Shown one piece after another: positions 32,216-41,014 of a DNA stretch of 64,000 bases (its first letter is position 1; each line of letters opens with the position of its first letter). The DNA is from Corynebacterium oculi. GTDB lineage: Bacteria > Actinomycetota > Actinomycetes > Mycobacteriales > Mycobacteriaceae. Where the stretch lies: NCBI RefSeq assembly GCF_001412105.1, contig NZ_LKST01000002.1, positions 310,001 through 374,000 on the forward strand, read 5' to 3'. Made by a program: the position numbers and the translations under genes. A model generated the notes under the pieces. That model was not told the origin of the DNA and did not search any database. It was given only the letters and a program-made list of their open reading frames with translations.

Positions 32216-32797
32216 ATGCACACCATATTGACCAAAATTGCCAACCTGGATCGTCTGGGGGCCACCCTCACCAGGCTCGGGCTGGTGATCGTAACCGTGT
32301 GGATCGGCGCCCTCAAGATCTTTGACTACGAGGCCCAGGGAATCATCCCCTTCGTGGCCAACAGCCCCTTCATGTCCTGGCTCATGCGAGACCCGGAAAA
32401 CTACGCGGCCAATAAGATCCCCGAGGGCGCGGCCGACGCCGCCGCCCACGCCTGGCACGAGGCCAACGGCACCTACACCATCGCCCTGCTCATCGGCGGC
32501 ACCATCGTGACCATCGGCGTGCTCATCGCCCTGGGCTGGATCTGGCCCAAGGTGGGCGTGCTCGGCTCCCTCCTCCTGGTGGGCATGAGCGTGGTCACGC
32601 TCTCCTTCCTCGTCACCACGCCGGAGGTATGGGTCTCCGACAAGGGCGGTGGAGAGGGCGGCTTCCCGCTCCTGGTCGCACCCGGCAGGCTGGTGATTAA
32701 AGACGCCATCATGATCGGCGCCTCCCTGTGGAGCGCGGCGGACTTCGCCCGGATCGCGGTGCGGCGCAACCAGCAGGCGGGGGTGGCTGAGGGGTAG
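32216..32797 (+). CDS. DUF417 (YkgB/RclC-like) membrane protein
   Basis: 193 aa, four predicted helices. Family-typical parts are VTVWIGALKIFDYEAQGIIPFVANSPFMSW near the start and PLLVAPGRLVIKDAIMIGASLW near the end. In E. coli the relative RclC belongs to the reactive-chlorine response; no such link can be seen here. ATG at 32216 with AAGGAGG unusually far (about 13 nt) upstream; no other in-frame start fits. Confidence 0.78.
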   Translation: MHTILTKIANLDRLGATLTRLGLVIVTVWIGALKIFDYEAQGIIPFVANSPFMSWLMRDPENYAANKIPEGAADAAAHAWHEANGTYTIALLIGGTIVTIGVLIALGWIWPKVGVLGSLLLVGMSVVTLSFLVTTPEVWVSDKGGGEGGFPLLVAPGRLVIKDAIMIGASLWSAADFARIAVRRNQQAGVAEG

Positions 32798-32830
32798 ACC
32801 TACTCCTCCCCCGGTGTCCCTCTCGGCTAG

Positions 32831-32863
32831 GATTGAATCAGTTTTGATAGCAGTGATTCAATC
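32831..32863. promoter_or_regulatory. Operator-like 10-bp inverted repeat before the XRE gene
   Basis: Perfect arms GATTGAATCA (32831-32840) and TGATTCAATC (32854-32863) around a 13-nt centre, 20 nt before the ATG of the XRE gene. Autoregulation by the XRE protein is the obvious inference. Confidence 0.65.
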
Positions 32864-32883
32864 TGGGCCGGGAGGGATATACC

Positions 32884-33213
32884 ATGTCCACCATTCCTAC
32901 CTCCATCAACCATGCTCTCAAGGCGGCAAAAATCTCACAGCGAGGCCTTGCAGCGCGCACAGGCATATCCCAAACAACCCTGAGCCGCATTATCAGCGGC
33001 GACCGCGCCCCCACCATGCCCGAGGTGATTCTCATAGCAGACGCCACAGGGCACACCGTGGCGCAACTGACGGGTACCGCCCTCGAACAACGGGTACAGT
33101 ATGCGGCACGCACCACCAACAACGCCGACGCGGCCGCCATGCGCGAACGCCTTCTCCACTTCATAGAAATCGATTCCTACCTGGAAGATCAAGGGATCAT
33201 TGCGGAACAATGA
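32884..33213 (+). CDS. XRE-type helix-turn-helix regulator (antitoxin-like)
   Basis: 109 aa. The HTH is ISQRGLAARTGISQTTLSRIISGDRAPTMPEVILIADATG; the C-terminal half (MRERLLHFIEIDSYLEDQGIIAEQ) is helical. It opens a three-gene module with an ImmA/IrrE protease gene (4-nt overlap, ATGA) and a PIN-domain gene. In known XRE-ImmA pairs the protease cleaves or controls the repressor. GGGAGGG lies 7 nt before the ATG. Confidence 0.82.
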   Translation: MSTIPTSINHALKAAKISQRGLAARTGISQTTLSRIISGDRAPTMPEVILIADATGHTVAQLTGTALEQRVQYAARTTNNADAAAMRERLLHFIEIDSYLEDQGIIAEQ

Positions 33214-34136
33214 CTTCTTCCAACGAACAGCAAGCACAGCGCGCCGCCGAACAATTCCGCCAAGAACATCACCTAGGGGTTCAACCCCTAGGTGATCTCA
33301 TCGCCCTCATCGAGCAGGCCACAGGCCATGACGTAGCCATACTCGACACAGAACCCGATACCCACGGGCTGGCCATGCGAGATCCTCTGCGAGGAACCGT
33401 TTTTATCGGCGTGGCACGCACTCTCAACCCCATGCGGCAACGCAGCACCCTCGCCCACGAACTCGGGCACGTGATATTCAAAGACTGGTACAGCACCACT
33501 CATCGCAGACCCGAGGAGATCCGGGCCGATGCCTTCGCCCGCCACCTGCTCATTCCCATAGATGGCCTCCGCGGGTTTCTCGGCAGCCCCATACGCATCA
33601 CGGAAAAACATCTTTCCTCCGTGGTACAGCACTTTCTGGTTTCTCCATTTATCGCGGCTATCGCCATGCGCAGCGCTGGATACATTTCCCAAGACACCGT
33701 GGATCAGTGGCGAAAATACAGCACCGCGCAGCTAGCCACGCGATACGGCTGGAGCGATCACTATTCGGTGTTACAAAAGGACTCTTCCACCACCCGAGCG
33801 CCGCAATCCCTAGTCGCGCGCGCCACGGAGGGATACCTCGAAGGAGTGGTATCTGCTCAGACCATTGCTACCCTGCGGGGACTCCCTTTAGCCGACCTCA
33901 TGCAGGAGTTTCACGAAGCCGGTATCCACCCTTCAACGCATGAGCCTATAGATATTCTCCCCGAGCACCTTCCACCTATTGCCATTGATCTCAGTGATCT
34001 AGGTGATGAGGAAAACGCTGCCCCATGCCCCACCGCCCCATCATGGATGCAGGCCCCGGCCTCAACTTCTTTTCCATCAACCAAGAACGTCTACTCCTCA
34101 AGACCATCGGCCCCCTTGCCGTCCCCGCAACAGTAG
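33210..34136 (+). CDS. ImmA/IrrE family metallo-endopeptidase
   Basis: 308 aa. The zinc site HELGH (residues 83-87, STLAHELGHVIFKDW) with downstream RADAFARHLLIP marks the ImmA/IrrE (peptidase M78) family. The remainder is a helical domain (QDTVDQWRKYSTAQLATRYGWS). It starts within the XRE stop. The last 35 or so residues are Pro/Ser-rich and overlap the PIN gene by 112 nt, which suggests that the natural stop was lost or that the genes overlap by design. Codons 20-29 lie in a perfect 29-nt palindrome. Confidence 0.8.
   Translation: MTSSNEQQAQRAAEQFRQEHHLGVQPLGDLIALIEQATGHDVAILDTEPDTHGLAMRDPLRGTVFIGVARTLNPMRQRSTLAHELGHVIFKDWYSTTHRRPEEIRADAFARHLLIPIDGLRGFLGSPIRITEKHLSSVVQHFLVSPFIAAIAMRSAGYISQDTVDQWRKYSTAQLATRYGWSDHYSVLQKDSSTTRAPQSLVARATEGYLEGVVSAQTIATLRGLPLADLMQEFHEAGIHPSTHEPIDILPEHLPPIAIDLSDLGDEENAAPCPTAPSWMQAPASTSFPSTKNVYSSRPSAPLPSPQQ
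33268..33296. promoter_or_regulatory. Perfect 29-nt palindrome inside the ImmA/IrrE gene
   Basis: Arms ATCACCTAGGGGTT (33268-33281) and AACCCCTAGGTGAT (33283-33296) are exact reverse complements with a single central base. As mRNA it gives a very stable hairpin about 60 nt into the gene. It does not resemble the operator at 32831. Function unknown. Confidence 0.55.
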
Positions 34137-34640
34137 AAGAAGAGATCCTCCGTAAAGCACACCGCGATCAAAGATTCCGTGCTGCTGCGCGCGTATGGAA
34201 AAAGATCACTCCAAAAATACATGGAGATCCTCAACGATGAAGCCACTCCCGAACTCGGTGCCGCCGTGCAGCGAATAACAGGGCTTCCCATGCAGGAACG
34301 CCGCCGCTCCGGCAAGAATCTGGGAGAGATCATGGTGATCGCCCATGCCGCGATCGCAGCCGAAGCCGGAGGGAACATAACAATCCTCATGGATGATAGC
34401 GGTGGCAGAAAAATAGCGGCCACAGAGCAAAGACGCTTGGACCGTCTCCGCAGATACTCCCCGGAAATAGGATCAATTCATCTGTTGAGCACCCTCACCG
34501 TGCTCGAAGCAGCTTGCATCCGTAAACACATACCGGATAAGGCCACGCTTCAGATTCTCTATCGACGTCTCCGAGTCCTTGACGATGGGCTTCTACCTTT
34601 AACCAATACGAACCTACTCCGACTATCCTGCTGGGACTAA
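34025..34640 (+). pseudogene. PIN-domain toxin-like gene, frameshifted
   Basis: Frame 1 (34025-34240) gives PIMDAGPGLNFF with the first PIN Asp, and EEEILRKA. Frame 2 (to 34640) gives LGEIMVIAHA and ILMDDSGGRKIA, the remaining PIN acidic residues. The switch falls in an A5 run (34213-34217): with four A's the frames join as T-P-K-Y-M-E-I-L into one protein of about 204 aa. PIN proteins of toxin-antitoxin systems are RNases. It may be decayed, rescued by slippage at the A-tract, or a sequencing error. It overlaps the end of the ImmA/IrrE gene. Confidence 0.7.
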
Positions 34641-34650
34641 AACAAACTTC

Positions 34651-34795
34651 TCGGCTCCTAGGGCGGCTGGCAGAAAACGTAATATCCTCGACACGATTAT
34701 CAACCTGCTCAGCTAGTCTCACGAGGAGCCTCACTGAGTTTCACAGCATTGGTGGGACTCCTCGCCGTTCTTGTGACAATCAAGGTGGACTGTCA
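34651..34795 (+). repeat. Dispersed small-ORF/hairpin element, copy A (remnant)
   Basis: No start codon remains, but an open frame ending R-K-R-N-I-L-D-T-I-I-N-L-L-S and TAG (34714-34716) is followed by two hairpins. The first has arms at 34723-34734 and 34752-34763 (one C-A mismatch and one G-U). The second is TGACA (34774-34778) with TGTCA (34791-34795). GCTCAGCTAGTCTCAC (34708-34723) is identical to copy B at 53637-53652. It lies just after the PIN gene and before menA, filling a gap with no other gene. Confidence 0.65.
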
Positions 34796-34858
34796 TAAGC
34801 CAGTATCAGCTCCCCCTCCCCGCCCTTCGATCCCAGGCCAAGTGAGACAATAAGGCCC

Positions 34859-35755
34859 ATGTCTTCCTCCCCGCAGCCCCACAGCGCCTCCCCCGCCGAT
34901 TGGTGGGCCGGCGCCCGCCCCCACACCTGGGCTAACGCCCTAGCCCCGGTCATCGCTGGTACCGGGGCCGCCGCGTTCCAGGGTAGTGCGAGTTGGTGGC
35001 GCGCCCTGCTCGCCCTGGGGGTGGCCTGGGCTCTGATTATCGGGGTGAATTACGCCAACGATTATTCCGACGGTATCCGCGGCACCGATGAGGACCGTTC
35101 CGGCCCCCTGCGCCTCACCGGCTCCGGCATCGCGGCCCCCCGCGCGGTCAAGCGTGCGGCTTTCCTTTCTTTCGCCGTGGCCGGGGTGCTGGGGGTGGCC
35201 CTGAGCCTGAGCAGCAGTTGGTGGCTGATTCTGGTGGGCGCGGGGTGCATTGCCGGCGCGTGGTTCTACACCGGGGGTTCGCGCCCCTACGGGTACCGGG
35301 GCCTGGGCGAGGTGGCGGTGTTCGTGTTCTTTGGTCTGGTGGCGGTGCTGGGCACGGAATACACGCAGGCTGGGGCGGCGTCCTGGGTGGGATTGATCTG
35401 CGCCGTGGGCGTGGGTTCCATCTCCGCGGCGGTGAATCTGGCCAATAATCTGCGCGATATTCCCTCCGATGCCGCCAGCGGCAAGATCACCCTCGCCGTG
35501 CGGATTGGCGACGCCCCCACGCGCCGCCTCTTCTGTGGCCTCGTCGCCGTTCCCTTTGTTGTCTCCCTGTTCCTGGCGGTGTCCGCAACCTGGTGGGCGC
35601 TGTTGGGTCTGCTCGCGGTGCCGCTGGGGGTCGTCGGCACGCGCCCGGTGCGCCGTGGGGCCACGGGAGGGGCGCTGATCCCCGTGCTGGGGCTCACGGG
35701 GCGGGCTATGTTGGTGTGGTCGGTGGCGATGTTCGCGGCCTTTCTGCTGGCTTAG
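34859..35755 (+). CDS. menA: 1,4-Dihydroxy-2-naphthoate polyprenyltransferase MenA
   Basis: A 298-aa UbiA-superfamily integral membrane prenyltransferase joining the polyprenyl chain to DHNA. First Asp-rich motif [19 protein letters not shown]; second region [26 protein letters not shown]. Eight or nine helices are evident. ATG at 34859 with no clear ribosome site; GACAAT sits 7 nt upstream, a weak leaderless signal. Confidence 0.95.
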   Translation: MSSSPQPHSASPADWWAGARPHTWANALAPVIAGTGAAAFQGSASWWRALLALGVAWALIIGVNYANDYSDGIRGTDEDRSGPLRLTGSGIAAPRAVKRAAFLSFAVAGVLGVALSLSSSWWLILVGAGCIAGAWFYTGGSRPYGYRGLGEVAVFVFFGLVAVLGTEYTQAGAASWVGLICAVGVGSISAAVNLANNLRDIPSDAASGKITLAVRIGDAPTRRLFCGLVAVPFVVSLFLAVSATWWALLGLLAVPLGVVGTRPVRRGATGGALIPVLGLTGRAMLVWSVAMFAAFLLA

Positions 35756-35769
35756 GAGAGGGGAGCAGG

Positions 35770-36714
35770 ATGATCGGGGTCATCACCGGGTTTGCCATCA
35801 TCATGGTGGTGATCGCCGTGGGGTACGTGCTGGGGCGCACCAAGATCATTCCGCCGGGCGAGGCGCGCCTCATGCTCAACCGCGTGGCCTTTTATGCCGC
35901 CACGCCCGCGCTGCTCTTCACGGTGGTATCCACCTCGCCGCCGCAGGCGTTGTTCTCCCCCGTGATCGCGGTGAGTCTGCTGGCCACGCTGCTCACGGGG
36001 GCGGTGTTTCTCGCCGTGGCACGCCTGTTGCCGGGCCGCGAGCAGCACAGTGCGGCGGATACCGCGATGGGCGCGGCGGCGGCATCGTACGTCAATTCCA
36101 ATAACATTGGCCTGCCGGTGAGCATGTACGTGCTGGGCAGCGCGGCGTATATCCCGCCCATCTTGGTGATCCAGATGGTGTTGCTCACCCCGCTTCTTTT
36201 GGCGGTGCTGGGGGCCAGCGGCGCGGGTGCGGGCGGCACCACGCGCGCGGTGCTCGGCGCTGTCCGCACGGCCCTGCTCAGCCCGATTGTGGTGGCGTCG
36301 GCGGCGGGGCTGGTGGTGTGCCTGACCTCGATGACCGTGCCCGAGCCCGTGATGGCTCCCCTGGAGATCCTCGGCGGGGCCTCGATCCCCATGATCCTGA
36401 TGAGCTTCGGTGCCTCCCTCAACACCACCTCGGTGCTCGATTCGCCCAAGGATCGCTCCCGGGTGCTCCTGGCCACGGGGCTCAAAACCCTCGTCATGCC
36501 GCTGCTGGCCTGGCTGCTGGCCCTCGCCCTGAGCTTGGAGGGGCAGGAGCGCTACGCGGCGATCATCCTGGCCGCGCTGCCCACCGCGCAGAACGTGTAC
36601 AACTACGCCGCCACGTTCCGCAAGGGCACCATCGTGGCGCGCGATACCGTCATGCTCACCACCTTTGCCTCGCTGCCGGTGATGCTGCTGATCGCAGCAC
36701 TGAGCGGCAGATAA
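35770..36714 (+). CDS. AEC family (auxin-efflux-carrier-type) transporter
   Basis: 314 aa with about ten helices in the AEC pattern (MIGVITGFAIIMVVIAVGYVLGRTKIIPPGEARLMLNRVAFYAATPALLF; AILAALPTAQNVYNYAATF). Bacterial members move malate, malonate or other carboxylates; the substrate here is unknown. The ATG at 35770 has GGGAG just upstream and lies 14 nt after menA, so cotranscription is likely. Confidence 0.85.
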   Translation: MIGVITGFAIIMVVIAVGYVLGRTKIIPPGEARLMLNRVAFYAATPALLFTVVSTSPPQALFSPVIAVSLLATLLTGAVFLAVARLLPGREQHSAADTAMGAAAASYVNSNNIGLPVSMYVLGSAAYIPPILVIQMVLLTPLLLAVLGASGAGAGGTTRAVLGAVRTALLSPIVVASAAGLVVCLTSMTVPEPVMAPLEILGGASIPMILMSFGASLNTTSVLDSPKDRSRVLLATGLKTLVMPLLAWLLALALSLEGQERYAAIILAALPTAQNVYNYAATFRKGTIVARDTVMLTTFASLPVMLLIAALSGR

Positions 36715-36723
36715 GCACAGAGG

Positions 36724-36942
36724 CTACAGGCTCTCAAACACCAGGGTGGCCTGCACCCGGTCTCCCCCACCCCAGCCCTTACTGCCGGAGGAGGAGGTGG
36801 TGATGGTGTGCAGCCGGTATCCCTTGGCCGCCTGCTTGTTTATCACCGATTCCAGCTCTGAGATATTCCCGGACCCCGTACCCAATAATTTCTCCTTGAG
36901 TAACACCTGTAGCACCACGTACTGCTTATTTTTATCGCTCAT
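36724..36942 (-). CDS. DUF4177 small protein
   Basis: 72 aa matching DUF4177: KQYVVLQVLLKEKLLGTGSGNISELESVINKQAAKGYRLHTITT ... QATLVFES. Small cytoplasmic fold of unknown function. Convergent with the AEC gene and divergent from the next membrane protein gene (43 bp). Confidence 0.75.
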   Translation of the reverse strand: MSDKNKQYVVLQVLLKEKLLGTGSGNISELESVINKQAAKGYRLHTITTSSSGSKGWGGGDRVQATLVFESL

Positions 36943-36985
36943 TGCCTCATCGTATCCCCATCGCCCTTTTTGCTACCGTGGCTGC

Positions 36986-38635
36986 GTGTCCGCCCCACGC
37001 CGCATGCGCAACGTCGCCCTCACACCCCGCATCGCCCTCGCAGCACTCTTGGTCATCGGCGTGCTCGTGCGCACCGCAGTGGCGGCCCAAGGCTGGTTCT
37101 ACTATGACGATCTCACCCTCTTTGCCCAGGCCAGAGAGCATCGTTTCCCCGATCTCACGCTGCTGTTAAGCCCGCACGATGGTCACCTCATGCCCGGTTC
37201 CTGGCTCATCGTCTGGTCCTTGGCCCATGCCGCGCCCCTGAACTGGCCGGCGGCGGTGTTCGCGCTGGCGGTGGGGAACCTGGCGGCGGGGGCGGCGGTG
37301 GCCTGGGCTTATCGCCCGCTAAGCCGCAGCCTCCTGCCCCTGGCCGCGTACCTGTTCACTCCCCTCACTTTGACCACCTCCACGTGGCTGGCGGCGGCCG
37401 TCAACACGCTTCCGCTGCACGCGGCGCTCGCCCTGTGCCTGGGGGCGGGGCTTCGCGCCACGCGGGCGTCATCAAGCAAACAATCCGCGCGCTGGGCGCT
37501 GCTCTCCGGCGCGACGCTGCTGGGCGGGGCGCTTTTTAGCGAGCGCGCCCTCTTCTTCGCCCCCGTGGTGCTACTCATGCTGCTGTGCTGTGGGCTGCTG
37601 CGCGGCATGGCCCCGGCCTGCCGGGCTTTTCTCTCCCTCGGTCTGATCCTGCCCACCCTCCTGTGGGGTGCGGTGTATGCCCTGGCGGTGGGCGATCCGC
37701 GCACCTCCCCGGCGAATCCGCTGCCGTTTTTCTCCCACGGCTACGGGCTGGGGTTGCTGCCCACGCTGGCCGGAGGCCCCTGGCATTGGGAGCGCTGGCA
37801 CCCCGGCCCGCCGTGGGCCGCCCCGCACGCCGGGGTGATCCTGCTGGGGGCCGCGGCCGGGTGCGCGCTCCTTGCCCTCACCGTGCGCCGCGCGGGCGCG
37901 TGGGTTCCGGTGGTGCTTTATCCTCTGCTGCCTTTTCTCGCCCTGGCGCTGGCGCGCTCGGGGCCGGATACCGCCTGGGAGATCACCCAGACGCTGCGCC
38001 ACGTCAGCGAGGTGGCGGTGCTCGCGGCCGTGGCCCTTGCCTATAGCCTCCCCTCGCCGCTGCCGAGGATCGCGCGGGGCCTTGGCCTGGCGTGGCTGGT
38101 GTCCAGTCTGGTGAGCGCGGTGGCCTTCGCCCACTCCTGGGCCCAACAGCCCAGCCGCGACTTCTTCCACGGGCTTGACGCCGCACTTGAGCAGTACGAG
38201 GCTCCCCTGCTGGATCAGGATCTTCCGCTGGAGGTTCTGCTGCCCGTCACGCACCCCTACAATCGGCTTTCGCACTACAGCGACCGCGTGGCCAGCGCCA
38301 CCCCCGAGCCGGTGATCGTCGGCGCGGACGGCTCCCTGCGCCCGGCGCAACTCCACGAGATGCGCGCCACGGTGTCCCCGCAGCAGTGCGACTCTGCCCC
38401 CGAGTTAGCCCTCGACGGCCCCCTCATCGACCGCGAGTGGGTGGTGCGCCTCAACTATTTCTCCCCCGAGCACACCACCGGCACGCTGGCCCTCGACGGC
38501 GCGCCCGTCACCGTCCCCCTGGAGCCCGGCCTGCACAGCACCTACGTGCAGGTAAGCGGGGGCGGCACCCGCCTGCTTATCGACGCCCCCGGCGTGTGCC
38601 TAAGCCGCAGTTCCGTGGGGGTGCTGGGGGAATAG
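36986..38635 (+). CDS. Large polytopic membrane protein, GT-C-like
   Basis: 549 aa with roughly ten transmembrane segments, then a C-terminal extracytoplasmic domain of about 160 residues (from HSWAQQPSRDFFHGLDAALEQY). The first loop carries FYYDDLTLFAQA, an acidic pair like that of GT-C glycosyltransferases, but I cannot assign a substrate. GTG at 36986 is preferred: TACCGT (36974-36979) lies 6 nt upstream. Longer in-frame starts run back over the DUF4177 gene. Confidence 0.6.
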   Translation: MSAPRRMRNVALTPRIALAALLVIGVLVRTAVAAQGWFYYDDLTLFAQAREHRFPDLTLLLSPHDGHLMPGSWLIVWSLAHAAPLNWPAAVFALAVGNLAAGAAVAWAYRPLSRSLLPLAAYLFTPLTLTTSTWLAAAVNTLPLHAALALCLGAGLRATRASSSKQSARWALLSGATLLGGALFSERALFFAPVVLLMLLCCGLLRGMAPACRAFLSLGLILPTLLWGAVYALAVGDPRTSPANPLPFFSHGYGLGLLPTLAGGPWHWERWHPGPPWAAPHAGVILLGAAAGCALLALTVRRAGAWVPVVLYPLLPFLALALARSGPDTAWEITQTLRHVSEVAVLAAVALAYSLPSPLPRIARGLGLAWLVSSLVSAVAFAHSWAQQPSRDFFHGLDAALEQYEAPLLDQDLPLEVLLPVTHPYNRLSHYSDRVASATPEPVIVGADGSLRPAQLHEMRATVSPQQCDSAPELALDGPLIDREWVVRLNYFSPEHTTGTLALDGAPVTVPLEPGLHSTYVQVSGGGTRLLIDAPGVCLSRSSVGVLGE

Positions 38636-38639
38636 TGGA

Positions 38640-39293
38640 TCAGGCGGGGGTGGCGGCGCTGATGAGTTCGCCGTCCCACTGGCTGGTGAGCGCGGCCTCG
38701 ATCATCACCCAGGCGGCATCCTCGTAGGAAACGGACATGCCCGCCACCCTGTTCACCCGCACCGTGGAGGCTACCTCCGGGCTGCGGTATCCCACAGAGG
38801 TCATCCGCCCCGGGCAAAAGATCACGTAGTTCACCCCGGCTGCACGGATCTCATCGATGCACACTTGGTGCGCCCGATAGATCTTTTCCGCGTTAAAGCG
38901 CACGGAGCCTTCTTTGCCACTCATATTGCTTAAATACGCGGGCGTCACGCCGTCCTCGGCCATAAGGTTCGTGCCACCGGCGGGCCACAAGAGTTTCTGC
39001 ACGCCATTGCACCTCACCGCTTGCGCCATCTCCCGGGCCATCTTCCTGTGGGCTCCATTGCCCGAGATCACCACGTCAATCCCCTGCATGGCCTCGTCTA
39101 AGGCTGCGGTATCGGTGGCATCGCCCACCGTGATCTTCTCCAAGTGATTCAGCGTTTCCGCGCTGAGGCGGCTTCGGAGTTTAGCCTCATCGCGCACCAT
39201 CACGCTCACGCGGGCTCCGCGCTCCAGGGCCTCATACACCATGTGCTCGCCCAGGCCGCCAACTCCCACGATCAGGATATTCTGAGCCATCAT
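38640..39293 (-). CDS. NAD(P)-binding Rossmann-fold protein
   Basis: 217 aa, atypical SDR. Nucleotide site ILIVGVGGLGEHMVYEAL, later ITVGDATDTAALDEAMQGIDVVISGNGAHRK and NVIFCPGRM-type VIFCPGRMTSVGY. The Y-x-x-x-K pair is not obvious. ATG at 39293 with GAGGGG 5 nt upstream. Last of four minus-strand genes in the MarR-linked operon, 10 nt after the NmrA gene. Confidence 0.75.
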   Translation of the reverse strand: MMAQNILIVGVGGLGEHMVYEALERGARVSVMVRDEAKLRSRLSAETLNHLEKITVGDATDTAALDEAMQGIDVVISGNGAHRKMAREMAQAVRCNGVQKLLWPAGGTNLMAEDGVTPAYLSNMSGKEGSVRFNAEKIYRAHQVCIDEIRAAGVNYVIFCPGRMTSVGYRSPEVASTVRVNRVAGMSVSYEDAAWVMIEAALTSQWDGELISAATPA

Positions 39294-39303
39294 CGTATCC
39301 CCT

Positions 39304-40176
39304 CTAACGAGCGCCCGCAGCCCAATTAATAGCCGCAACCCAGCTCTTGAGGTCAAGCACCTCGGGGTTCAGCCGACGGGTGGCCTCAAAGTCTGCCTGG
39401 TAAGCCGGGAGTTTGGTGAACCACTCAAACATTGTGGCGGCGTCGCCCATTCCTGCCAGGGTTTCCAGCGGCAATTCCTCATAACGTGCGGGGAGCCCCA
39501 TGGCCTGACCAAAAATCTCCGCCAGCTGCGGTCCCGTGAGTTCATCTCCCGCGATTTCTACGCTCGCGCCCTCTACCTCGGAACCACCGAGGAGGATGGT
39601 CGCGGCCGTGCGTCCGATGTCCTGGACGGCCACCATTTGCAGGGGGATATCAGCCGGAAGGGGCTGGCGCACCACCACGGTTCCGTCCTCCACGCTCACG
39701 CCCATGCCCAAGAGGTTTTCCATGAAGAACACCGGGCGCAGGAACGTGGCGTGAATACCCAGCGATTCGATGTACTCCTCCGCCCTGCGCTTGCTCTCAA
39801 AGTGGCCGATCCCCGTGTGTCGCTCGGCGCCTCCCACGGAGCTAAACACCAGGTGCGGCAGGCCCACGCGTTGCGCAGAATCCGCCACGGCCTTACCCGT
39901 GGACACCTCAAAGTCCGTGCCGCCGGGGCCACCCATAGTGGTCATAGCAAAGGCGGCGTCCGCACCAGCCAGCACGGAATCGATGCTCTCCGGCTTGGTG
40001 AGGTCACCTGTAACAAGCTCCACCCCGCGCGCGGCCAGCGCCTGCGCTTTCTCACTCTCAGGGTTACGCACCAGGGCCCGGACTGTCACACCACCACGCT
40101 CCAGCAAAGCGTTCACCACAGAACCACCCTGCTGGCCGGTAGCACCAATAACCGCAATCGTAGAAATAATAGACAT
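39304..40176 (-). CDS. NmrA family NAD(P)-binding protein
   Basis: 290 aa. TIAVIGATGQQGGSVVNALL is the NmrA/HSCARG nucleotide site; LVFSSVGGAERHTGIGHFESKRRAEEYIESLGIHATFLRPVFFMENLLG is the classic central region. Such proteins act as redox sensors or quinone/aldehyde reductases. It begins 2 nt after the SnoaL-like gene. Confidence 0.88.
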   Translation of the reverse strand: MSIISTIAVIGATGQQGGSVVNALLERGGVTVRALVRNPESEKAQALAARGVELVTGDLTKPESIDSVLAGADAAFAMTTMGGPGGTDFEVSTGKAVADSAQRVGLPHLVFSSVGGAERHTGIGHFESKRRAEEYIESLGIHATFLRPVFFMENLLGMGVSVEDGTVVVRQPLPADIPLQMVAVQDIGRTAATILLGGSEVEGASVEIAGDELTGPQLAEIFGQAMGLPARYEELPLETLAGMGDAATMFEWFTKLPAYQADFEATRRLNPEVLDLKSWVAAINWAAGAR

Positions 40177-40178
40177 TG

Positions 40179-40529
40179 TTATTCCTTTCCAAAAACAGCA
40201 TGCGCATCAAAGGTAATCCGCACGCGATTAATTAATCCGTTTTCCACATGAACCCAATTAGCCACAGGGGAACCCTCGTCCCCATAGGTGTGATAAAGGT
40301 CGAACCAGGTGAGCACATCTCCCCCATCATTCCACCTTTTTATCACGTCAATCTTGCGCGTGATAGAGGAGATATGCCCGAGCGCCTGCACGTACTCATC
40401 CGATCCCCGGATCACCCCCAGCGGACCCACAACGTCCACGTCGGGGTGAAGTATTCCACGCAACAGGGAGGAATCACGCTCTCCCCATGCCCGGAAATAC
40501 ATCTCCACTACAGAGTTTCTATCTTCCAT
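40179..40529 (-). CDS. SnoaL-like / NTF2-fold protein
   Basis: 116 aa with the NTF2-like cone fold: EMYFRAWGERDSSLLRGILHPDVDVVGPLGVIRGSDEYVQ, ending with GLINRVRITFDAHAVFG. Members bind or isomerise small ligands; the ligand is unknown. Overlaps the preceding membrane protein gene by 11 nt, within the MarR-linked operon. Confidence 0.78.
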   Translation of the reverse strand: MEDRNSVVEMYFRAWGERDSSLLRGILHPDVDVVGPLGVIRGSDEYVQALGHISSITRKIDVIKRWNDGGDVLTWFDLYHTYGDEGSPVANWVHVENGLINRVRITFDAHAVFGKE

Positions 40530-40935
40530 TATTCATCACTCCAAACAGACTCATTCCCCAGAACCAGGCCGCGCCGGCAACAACATGCATAGCGGCCAAG
40601 GAAAATGCGGTTGCCATATCTTCCGAAAGGAAGAATGGGCTAGGAATGGATAGCACTGCAACAAGCAGCCCCAACCATAGGGCGATTTGAATAAAAGCGG
40701 GGAACCTTCTCCCCACCAACAGTGTCAACCACCGCGCAAACACCAACGGGAACAATGTGGATAAGACAACCATGAGGGCGGTGATCTCCGAGTAACCAGA
40801 GGAATTAATCCTCATGGAAGCGCCGACGCTAACCGACAGAAAGAACAACGCCGCATTAGCCACTGTGGCGGCGAGCGCCACCGCAAGATACCGGCCGCTC
40901 CACGACCATCCCTGTACGACCCTCTCCTTGGCCAT
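40519..40935 (-). CDS. Four-helix membrane protein (DUF6069-like)
   Basis: About 138 aa with four hydrophobic segments (YLAVALAATVANAALFFLSVSVGA, ITALMVVLSTLFPLVFARWL, FIQIALWLGLLVAVLSI, AFSLAAMHVVAGAAWFWGMSLFG). This pattern matches DUF6069. First gene of the four-gene operon divergent from marR. Start at ATG 40935 is likely but not certain; longer frames enter the shared promoter region. Confidence 0.65.
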   Translation of the reverse strand: MAKERVVQGWSWSGRYLAVALAATVANAALFFLSVSVGASMRINSSGYSEITALMVVLSTLFPLVFARWLTLLVGRRFPAFIQIALWLGLLVAVLSIPSPFFLSEDMATAFSLAAMHVVAGAAWFWGMSLFGVMNNGR

Positions 40936-41014
40936 CCTCACCACATCCTTCCGAGTTGGATGACTAAAAAATAATTGACTACTCAATCTTTGTCAAACCA
41001 TGTATGCTTGCGGC

